A stretch of 6,005 bases of DNA from an uncultured Ruminococcus sp. GTDB taxonomy: Bacteria > Bacillota > Clostridia > Oscillospirales > Acutalibacteraceae. A program made the position numbers and the translations under genes. The stretch covers positions 1 to 6,005 of the forward strand of contig CAMGGF010000088.1 of NCBI GenBank assembly GCA_946055445.1, in the 5' to 3' direction. Below are positions 1-4,639 of the stretch, piece after piece. The notes below the pieces were generated by a model that was not told the DNA's origin, ran no database searches, and saw only the letters and a list, made by a program, of their open reading frames with translations. Every line of letters starts with the position of its first letter. The first letter of the stretch is position 1.

Positions 1-818
1 AAATCGGCGCTGTGAAATTAGATGAAACCTTGCGCGAAATCGATACCTTTTCGGTTATTATCAAATCCCAAGTCGGTAAGCGTTTACAAAGCCGCGTAAA
101 GACGCTGACGCACCTTACCAATGATGACATCGCAAACGGAATTTCGTTTCAAAAAGCCATTATGCAGTTTACCGCTTGGCTCGGTACGGGAGAGAATACC
201 TTTTTAACTTGGGGGGACGGGGATATCCGAACCCTTATTAAAAACTGTGAATACTTTTTAGACACTGCCGAATTATCGTTTGTACACAATTATGCGGATT
301 TGCAAAAGTACTGTCAAGGGTTTACGGACGCCGCTTCTTCGGGACAGCAGTTGGGCCTTTCCGCCGCAGCGGAAAAACTCGGCGTCAATCCCGATTCTTA
401 TCCGCACCACAGAGCGCTTGATGACAGCCGCCTTTCCGTTGCTTGCTTGAAAAGTGTATTTGACGCAGAAAAACTAAAAAAATACACGCGCCCTTGTGAC
501 CGTGAATTTTATGCGCGACTGGCGTTTAAGCCCTATTACATCAGCGATATGCGCAATCCTTTGGTGGATAAAAAGCAGTTTCGCTGTGTTTGCAATTTGT
601 GCGGCGGCAAGGTGAAGAAAGAAAAGAATTGGAAATACAGCAACAATTCTTTCCGTGCGGTGTTTTACTGCCCGCACTGTGATTACCGTTTTCGTGCCGC
701 TGTACGATACAAGCAGTTATATGACCGATTAGAGGTGCGAAAAACCTTTACGGAGGTTAAGGCGGAAGAGGCTGCGCAAAATCCCGCAGATGCGCCTACT
801 GCGGCAACGGAACAATAA
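1..818 (+). CDS. DnaQ-fold 3'-5' exonuclease with C-terminal zinc ribbon (5' partial)
   Basis: Partial gene whose start lies before the window. The frame is open from base 3 and the first residues read IGAVKLDETLREIDTF, the usual strand that follows the first catalytic (ExoI, DxE) motif in DnaQ-type exonucleases. The GTG at 12 is therefore an internal Val codon, not a start. Counting that Val as residue 1, WGDGD at 67-71 fits the ExoII motif, and HRALDDS at 133-139 fits ExoIII-epsilon (HxAxxD: His133, Asp138). These would bind the two catalytic metal ions together with the missing ExoI acids. After the nuclease fold, C194-x2-C197 and C220-x2-C223 form a probable zinc ribbon, followed by an Ala/Pro/Glu-rich tail. 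The family removes nucleotides 3' to 5' from DNA or RNA. The substrate here cannot be told, and this is not a polymerase-embedded or obvious replicative epsilon subunit. An intrinsic terminator follows 9 nt after the stop, so this is the end of a transcript. Confidence 0.85.
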   Translation, partial: IGAVKLDETLREIDTFSVIIKSQVGKRLQSRVKTLTHLTNDDIANGISFQKAIMQFTAWLGTGENTFLTWGDGDIRTLIKNCEYFLDTAELSFVHNYADLQKYCQGFTDAASSGQQLGLSAAAEKLGVNPDSYPHHRALDDSRLSVACLKSVFDAEKLKKYTRPCDREFYARLAFKPYYISDMRNPLVDKKQFRCVCNLCGGKVKKEKNWKYSNNSFRAVFYCPHCDYRFRAAVRYKQLYDRLEVRKTFTEVKAEEAAQNPADAPTAATEQ

Positions 819-827
819 AACTTTTAA

Positions 828-865
828 GACCAATCGGTATTTGCCGATTGGTCCTTTTCTTTTTT
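828..865 (+). terminator. Intrinsic terminator after the exonuclease gene
   Basis: A perfect 10-bp stem pairs 828-837 (GACCAATCGG) with 844-853 (CCGATTGGTC) around a 6-nt loop. The T-rich tract CTTTTCTTTTTT (854-865) follows at once. It begins 9 nt after the exonuclease stop codon and separates that gene from the membrane protein pair. Confidence 0.93.
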
Positions 866-938
866 GGAGGGCTTTGCTTACCAAAAGTTACAAAAAATCG
901 GTCAATTATTACATTTCGCATTTTTTTAAAAGGGATTT

Positions 939-947
939 TGCTATGAT
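939..947 (+). promoter_or_regulatory. Candidate extended -10 promoter for the membrane protein pair
   Basis: TGCTATGAT is an extended -10 (TGn plus TATGAT, 5 of 6 to consensus). No good -35 is visible 16-18 bp upstream, where the sequence is T-rich, so the TGn element would have to compensate. Transcription would start near 953-955 and give a leader of only about 15 nt that contains little more than the ribosome binding site. Placement just after a terminator and just before the gene supports it; the match itself is modest. Confidence 0.45.
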
Positions 948-969
948 AGCATTACAAGGAGGCAGGACT

Positions 970-1485
970 ATGGGTAAAAGTATTGCAAAGTTTTATTTGA
1001 TTACTATTTTGGCAAATGTAATTTTTTATTTCCCTATTGGTATGTTCCTTCTGTGGTGCGTAACAGAGACGGGTGAAGAATTAGTCGGGTGGTTCGCTGC
1101 AATATTTGCATTTCTCTTATTGTTTTGTTTTACAAATGTTCTGTTAAAACGGGTACTTCGGGAGAAACGAGGATGCATAACAAAAGCGGAAATCATACAA
1201 TTCCTAATACCGTACTTTGTTTGTGTCGGTGCGTTGACCCTTATGGGTGTGGGTGAGTTTGTTCTGAATTGGATTTACGGCTTTCCACTTTCGATTTATG
1301 CAGTAGGCGTAACGGTAAAACAAATCCTTATACTTGTTTTGCCGACTTTATATTCTGTCGGTGCAGTATACAGCACATCACATCTTTTGAATTTTTACAG
1401 TTTGGCAATTTTGTTTTCAGTGCTCCATATGTTCTCTATCCTCTTTATTTTGATAAAAATAGGAAGAAAAAAGGATAACGCTTGA
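970..1485 (+). CDS. Small multi-pass membrane protein of unknown function (paralogue 1)
   Basis: 171 residues; I do not recognise the family. The start at ATG 970 is chosen because a perfect AAGGAGG (956-962) sits 7 nt upstream. The in-frame ATG at 943 lies in the -10 element and has no ribosome binding site. Hydrophobic segments lie at about residues 8-30, 38-58, 77-97, 107-132 and 142-163, so four to five membrane helices are likely. A short basic loop lies at 60-72 (KRVLREKRG) and the tail is basic (KIGRKKDNA). There is no cleavable signal peptide, no conserved catalytic motif and no ATP-binding motif. It resembles the next gene in order and in detail: IAKFY near the N-terminus, FY..IG in helix 1, an LIPYF/LLPYF segment, LP..YSV, and AILFSVLHM in the last helix. 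The two are therefore diverged tandem duplicates, probably co-transcribed. Membrane location is well supported; function is unknown. Confidence 0.8.
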   Translation: MGKSIAKFYLITILANVIFYFPIGMFLLWCVTETGEELVGWFAAIFAFLLLFCFTNVLLKRVLREKRGCITKAEIIQFLIPYFVCVGALTLMGVGEFVLNWIYGFPLSIYAVGVTVKQILILVLPTLYSVGAVYSTSHLLNFYSLAILFSVLHMFSILFILIKIGRKKDNA

Positions 1486-1500
1486 TGATTCCATATTTTG

Positions 1501-1518
1501 TTTGGAGGTTTTGGAGGT
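1501..1518 (+). repeat. Tandem 9-nt duplication of the ribosome binding site
   Basis: TTTGGAGGT occurs twice in direct tandem (1501-1509 and 1510-1518), giving two GGAGG cores. Only the second is well spaced for ATG 1525. The first lies 16 nt upstream of that ATG and serves no start at normal spacing; it would suit GTG 1519 poorly, at 10 nt. Confidence 0.8.
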
Positions 1519-1524
1519 GTGTAT

Positions 1525-2058
1525 ATGTGTAAAAAAATAGCAAAGTTTTATTTTGTCAGCATTTTCGGTGCGGCAATGTTTTATTGGACGATAGGCGCCA
1601 TACCGGGGTGGTTTGTATCGGAAAGTGAAAGTGTTATAGGGTGTTGTATTGTTTCTGTGCTTGCATATATTCTGCTTTTGTGGTGTACGAAACTCTTAAT
1701 CAAAGACATATTTCAAAATACGGAAATCGAAAAAACCGATATTTGGCGAATTTTACTGCCGTATTTCATTGCAGTTGACATATTTATTCTGCTGTTTTGT
1801 ATCAATATATGTAAAGATATGCTTCCGCTCAATGAAACCGTGTATGGCATAATTGATGATGGAATATTCAAATTCGGGCTCGCTTTTGTTCTGCCCGTTT
1901 CCTATTCCGTGATTATGCTGTGGGGGGTGTCGAACTATTCATATTTCGTATTCTATTGTGCGGCAATTCTGTTTTCTGTTTTGCATATGATTGCAATTAA
2001 AGTCCTCTTTATTCAACAGGTAAAACAAAACGCATCCGTAAAACGGGGAGAAGAATAA
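1525..2058 (+). CDS. Small multi-pass membrane protein of unknown function (paralogue 2)
   Basis: 177 residues and a paralogue of the preceding gene, 39 nt downstream of it. Start ATG 1525 is favoured because GGAGG at 1513-1517 lies 7 nt upstream and the similarity to paralogue 1 begins at this Met (MCKKIAKFYF against MGKSIAKFYL). The upstream TTG 1498 and GTG 1519 are in frame but badly spaced from a ribosome binding site. Hydrophobic segments lie at about residues 8-30, 36-56, 76-95, 115-133 and 140-163, predicting four to five helices. A charged loop lies at 60-74 (KDIFQNTEIEKTDIW) and the tail is charged (VKQNASVKRGEE). It is richer in cysteine than is usual for such a small protein (Cys 2, 40, 41, 54, 92, 96, 145), but these form no metal-binding spacing that I recognise. 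No functional motif is seen. It ends 10 nt before a terminator hairpin. Confidence 0.8.
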   Translation: MCKKIAKFYFVSIFGAAMFYWTIGAIPGWFVSESESVIGCCIVSVLAYILLLWCTKLLIKDIFQNTEIEKTDIWRILLPYFIAVDIFILLFCINICKDMLPLNETVYGIIDDGIFKFGLAFVLPVSYSVIMLWGVSNYSYFVFYCAAILFSVLHMIAIKVLFIQQVKQNASVKRGEE

Positions 2059-2068
2059 AACTGTATGT

Positions 2069-2097
2069 AAAAAAGCCTGCCGTGCGGCAGGCTTTTT
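2069..2097. terminator. Bidirectional intrinsic terminator between convergent operons
   Basis: GCCTGCC (2075-2081) pairs with GGCAGGC (2086-2092) around GTGC. An A6 run precedes the stem and a T5 run follows it, so the hairpin has a U-tract when read on either strand. It lies between the stop of the second membrane protein gene (2058, plus) and the stop of serA (2109, minus), and can end both transcripts. Confidence 0.93.
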
Positions 2098-2108
2098 CTT
2101 GGTTAAAA

Positions 2109-3269
2109 TTAGATAACACGCACACGAACGGTTTCGTCCAACGCTTCGATTGCGGCGATTGCGTCAGCGGAAACATCGGTGTCGGTGTCAAGCATTGTAT
2201 AGGCATATTCGCCGCGGGATTTATTGACCATATTATCAATGTTGATGTTTTCGCTCGCAACGGTCGAAGTTATCTTGCTAATCACATTCGGTACATTTTT
2301 GTGAATAATGGTAATTCTTGCGCGCCCGCTTCTCGGGACGGAAACGGCGGGCATATTTACGGAATGGGTGATGTTGCCGTTTTCGAGATAATCGCGGATT
2401 TCGTCAACCGCCATTACCGCGCAGTTGTCCTCGGACTCGGGGGTTGATGCGCCGAGGTGGGGGAGAATCAATACGCCGGGAGCGCCGAGCAGTTCATCAT
2501 TGCCGAAGTCGGTGGCATACGCCGCGATTTTACCGTCATTGATTGCCGCCAAAACGTCAGCGGTGTTCACCAAATCCCCACGCGCAAAGTTGAGAATGCG
2601 CACATTGTCTTTCATTGCGGCAATGGTTTTCGAACAAACCAATTCTTTGGTGTCGGGCGTCAGCGGGACATGTAAGGTGATATAGTCACTGTTTGCGTAA
2701 ATTTCATCGAGCGAAGCCGCGTGGTGCACACCGCGAGAAAGCGACCAAGCCGCGTCTACGGACAAGAACGGGTCATAACCGTATACTTCCATACCGAGAG
2801 AGAGTGCCGCATTTGCAACCAAAACGCCGATAGCACCCAAACCGACTACGCCGAGGGTTTTTCCTTTGATTTCGGGTCCTGCAAAAGCAGATTTGCCTTT
2901 TTCAACCATTTTCGGTACTTCTGCGCCGTTGCCTTTTAAGGTTTTTACCCAATCCATAGCGGCGGGAATTTTACGAGAAGATAAAAGCATTGCGCAAAGG
3001 ACTAACTCTTTTACGGCATTCGCATTCGCGCCGGGGGTGTTAAACACAACAATGCCCTGTTCGCTGCACTTTTCAATCGGAATGTTGTTGACACCTGCAC
3101 CTGCTCTTGCGATTGCCAAGGTGCCTTCGGGCATTTCCATATCGTGCATAGATGCGGAACGCACCAAAATGGCATCGGGATTGGTTTCTTCACCCGAATA
3201 TGCGTAGTTGTCGGGGAAGTTCTTTAACCCTGTTTCGGAAATTTTGTTGAGTGTTAAAATCTTATACAT
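2109..3269 (-). CDS. serA: D-3-phosphoglycerate dehydrogenase, short ACT-domain type
   Basis: Catalyses NAD-dependent oxidation of 3-phosphoglycerate to 3-phosphohydroxypyruvate, the first step of the phosphorylated serine pathway, in the cytosol. 386 residues. The substrate-binding domain is formed by about residues 1-95 and 285-310. The Rossmann NAD domain spans about 96-284, with the dinucleotide loop GLGAIG at 143-148 and Asp166 (GYDPF) placed to bind the adenosine ribose. The expected catalytic triad is present: Arg230 (NFARGDLV), Glu259 and His271 (LPHLGAST). A C-terminal ACT domain (about 318-386, starting RITIIHKNVPNVISKI) suggests allosteric control, in this family usually by serine. 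The intervening ASB domain of long PGDHs is absent. The start is set by AAGGAAAGG (3288-3280), 10 nt upstream of the ATG. It lies 17 nt downstream of serC, whose stop codon overlaps this ribosome binding site, so the two genes form one operon. Confidence 0.96.
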   Translation of the reverse strand: MYKILTLNKISETGLKNFPDNYAYSGEETNPDAILVRSASMHDMEMPEGTLAIARAGAGVNNIPIEKCSEQGIVVFNTPGANANAVKELVLCAMLLSSRKIPAAMDWVKTLKGNGAEVPKMVEKGKSAFAGPEIKGKTLGVVGLGAIGVLVANAALSLGMEVYGYDPFLSVDAAWSLSRGVHHAASLDEIYANSDYITLHVPLTPDTKELVCSKTIAAMKDNVRILNFARGDLVNTADVLAAINDGKIAAYATDFGNDELLGAPGVLILPHLGASTPESEDNCAVMAVDEIRDYLENGNITHSVNMPAVSVPRSGRARITIIHKNVPNVISKITSTVASENINIDNMVNKSRGEYAYTMLDTDTDVSADAIAAIEALDETVRVRVI

Positions 3270-3279
3270 GTCAAAAATA

Positions 3280-3289
3280 CCTTTCCTTA
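3280..3289 (-). promoter_or_regulatory. serA ribosome binding site overlapping the serC stop codon
   Basis: Read on the minus strand, TAAGGAAAGG contains the serC stop TAA (3289-3287) and the serA Shine-Dalgarno AAGGAAAGG (3288-3280). Ribosomes ending serC must clear this site before serA is initiated, which suggests translational coupling of the two enzymes. Confidence 0.75.
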
Positions 3290-4369
3290 GGAATTGGCTT
3301 TTTCAAATTCAGCCATAAAGTCAACCAATTTTTGCACGCCTTCGTACGGCATTGCGTTGTAAATGGACGCGCGCATACCGCCGACGGTACGGTGACCTTT
3401 CAGGTTGATAAGCCCTGCCGCCTCGGCTTCTTTTACGAATTTCGCATTGAGTTCGTCGCTGTCGGTTACAAAGGGAACATTCATAAGAGAACGGTCTTCG
3501 GGCACAACCGTACCGCGGAACATTTTGCTGTTGTCCAAGAAGTCATACAGCAGTTTGGCTTTTTTCACATTGCGTTCTTTCATCGCTTCCAACCCGCCGT
3601 TTTCTTTGAGCCATTCCAACACCAATTTGCAAATGTAAATGGTGTAGCAGGGGGGCGTGTTGTAAAGCGAATTATTGTCCGCGTGGATTTGATAGTTGAG
3701 CATTGTCGGCGTAATATCACGCGCTTTGCCGAGCAAATCTTCGCGGATAATGCAGATGGTAAGTCCTGCAGGCGCAACATTCTTCTGCGCACCGCCGTAC
3801 ACCATACCGAATTTCGACACATCCAAAGGCTCCGACAGGAAGCATGAGGAAATATCCGCAATAAGCGGTACATCGCCGGTGTCGGGCAGTTCGTGATACA
3901 CCGTGCCGTAAATGGTATTGTTCATACAAATATAAAAATAGTCTGCATCGGGTGTGAAATCCGCTTTATTCAGTTTCGGAATATAGGAGAAGGTTTTATC
4001 GGCAGAAGATGCAACTGCCTTCACTTCACCGTATTTCTGTGCCTCGGCAAAGGCTTTTTTTGCCCATTGGCCGGTAATAACATAGTCTGCTTTGCCGCTG
4101 CCGTTTAAGAAATTCAAAGGAATCGCGGCAAACTGTGTGGATGCACCGCCCTGCAAAAACAGCACTTTGTAATTGTCCGGAATGTTCATCAATTCACGCA
4201 AAAGGCTTTCCGCACTCTTGATGATGGAATCATAGACTTTCGAGCGATGGCTCATTTCCATAACGGACTGACCGCTACCCTCATAATCAAGCATTTCGGC
4301 AGCCGCTTTTTTCAGGACTTCTTCCGGTAGCATAGAAGGACCTGCCGAAAAATTGTAGACTCTGGACAT
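3287..4369 (-). CDS. serC: Phosphoserine aminotransferase
   Basis: PLP-dependent transamination of 3-phosphohydroxypyruvate with glutamate to give O-phosphoserine; the family also serves vitamin B6 synthesis in some bacteria. 360 residues, the normal SerC length. It starts with the typical MSRVYNFSAGPSMLPEEVL, with HRS at 41-43 for phosphate binding. The cofactor phosphate loop is GGAST (74-78). Trp102 stacks on the PLP ring. Thr152 (NNTIYGT) and Asp172 (ADISS) contact PLP. Lys196 in GGAQKNVAPAG is the Schiff-base lysine. HRTVGGMRAS (326-335) is the family C-terminal signature. The frame is open back to 4435, but ATG 4369 is the start: GGAGG (4382-4378) lies 8 nt upstream, homology begins here, and an earlier Met at 4435 would precede the promoter. 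First gene of the serC-serA operon. Confidence 0.97.
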   Translation of the reverse strand: MSRVYNFSAGPSMLPEEVLKKAAAEMLDYEGSGQSVMEMSHRSKVYDSIIKSAESLLRELMNIPDNYKVLFLQGGASTQFAAIPLNFLNGSGKADYVITGQWAKKAFAEAQKYGEVKAVASSADKTFSYIPKLNKADFTPDADYFYICMNNTIYGTVYHELPDTGDVPLIADISSCFLSEPLDVSKFGMVYGGAQKNVAPAGLTICIIREDLLGKARDITPTMLNYQIHADNNSLYNTPPCYTIYICKLVLEWLKENGGLEAMKERNVKKAKLLYDFLDNSKMFRGTVVPEDRSLMNVPFVTDSDELNAKFVKEAEAAGLINLKGHRTVGGMRASIYNAMPYEGVQKLVDFMAEFEKANS

Positions 4370-4412
4370 TATAAATACCTCCAAAAATATGGTTTTTAAC
4401 GCGTTGATTTGC

Positions 4413-4442
4413 ATTATAGCAAAGGGCGTATGCAAAAGTCAA
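4413..4442 (-). promoter_or_regulatory. Sigma-A type promoter of the serC-serA operon
   Basis: On the minus strand, TTGACT (4442-4437) and a perfect TATAAT (4418-4413) are separated by 18 bp, with an extended TGC before the -10. Transcription should start near 4406 and give a leader of about 37 nt before the serC ATG. No T-box, riboswitch or attenuator fits in that leader. Confidence 0.88.
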
Positions 4443-4458
4443 TGAATTGACAACAATT
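4438..4458. promoter_or_regulatory. Overlapping inverted repeats at the serC -35, candidate operator
   Basis: GTCAAT-GA-ATTGAC (4438-4451) is a perfect 6-bp inverted repeat that covers most of the serC -35. A second one, AATTG-ACAA-CAATT (4445-4458), overlaps it. A dimeric repressor here would block RNA polymerase at serC. The regulator is unknown, and short AT-rich palindromes can arise by chance. Confidence 0.35.
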
Positions 4459-4567
4459 TAACAATCTTTTTTTAATTTTTTTTGTAAATTCTTTTGATTT
4501 GTTCACTTTTTTAACAATCTGACCAAACATTTTGCTGAAAATATGCAAATCTTTTCGATTATTGTAG
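4443..4567. other. AT-rich divergent intergenic spacer between the serC and lon promoters
   Basis: No coding frame with a ribosome binding site and no RNA gene is seen. It contains long T runs (about 4467-4511), the TTTAACAATCT direct repeats, and ATGCAAATC at 4543-4551. The last has an exact inverted copy at 4406-4414, at the serC -10 and start of transcription. The T runs could bend the DNA or act as UP-element-like sequence. Confidence 0.6.
4457..4520. repeat. Pair of 11-bp direct repeats TTTAACAATCT between serC and lon
   Basis: Exact copies of TTTAACAATCT lie at 4457-4467 and 4510-4520, starts 53 bp apart, close to five helical turns. Both lie in the AT-rich spacer between the divergent serC and lon promoters, outside either core promoter. 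They may be paired regulator sites or chance in AT-rich DNA. Confidence 0.5.
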
Positions 4568-4596
4568 TTGCAGAACACCTAAAAATAATATATAAT
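4568..4596 (+). promoter_or_regulatory. Sigma-A type promoter of lon
   Basis: TTGCAG (4568-4573) and a perfect TATAAT (4591-4596) with an ideal 17-bp spacer. The start of transcription is expected near 4602-4604, giving a leader of about 36 nt. No CIRCE (HrcA) element and no tandem GGTCAAA CtsR box is seen around it, so classical Firmicute heat-shock control is not evident. Confidence 0.85.
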
Positions 4597-4639
4597 TGAA
4601 ACTCAAATATTTTTCTGGTTTTTTTGGAGTTGATACATA

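Noticed and set aside
12..14. GTG at 12 as the start of the exonuclease gene
   Set aside because: The frame is open to the window edge and reads IGAVKL, an internal conserved strand of the fold; a start here would remove the first catalytic motif.
790..969. Longer N-terminus for the first membrane protein
   Set aside because: It would run through the upstream terminator hairpin and the candidate promoter; AAGGAGG at 956-962 fixes the start at 970.
2082..3207. Several open frames on the plus strand opposite serA (for example 2082-2447 and 2866-3207)
   Set aside because: They are antisense shadows of a well-supported gene, without ribosome binding sites or recognisable protein features.
3251..4108. 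Open frames opposite serC (for example 3251-3847)
   Set aside because: Antisense shadows of serC; the products look like reverse-complement translation, with no domain and no start signals.
4370..4406. T-box, riboswitch or attenuator controlling serC-serA
   Set aside because: The predicted leader is only about 37 nt, with no T-box sequence, no terminator hairpin and no serine-rich leader peptide. The 8-bp palindrome AACGCGTT at 4398-4405 is too short to claim as a site by itself.
4370..4435. Upstream start for SerC at 4435
   Set aside because: It has no SerC homology and lies upstream of the -10 and likely start of transcription, while ATG 4369 has a good ribosome binding site and the family N-terminus.
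4508..4535. CtsR-like heat-shock box near TGACCAAAC upstream of lon
   Set aside because: Only one imperfect heptamer-like match is present; CtsR sites need a tandem GGTCAAA pair, and no CIRCE element is present either.
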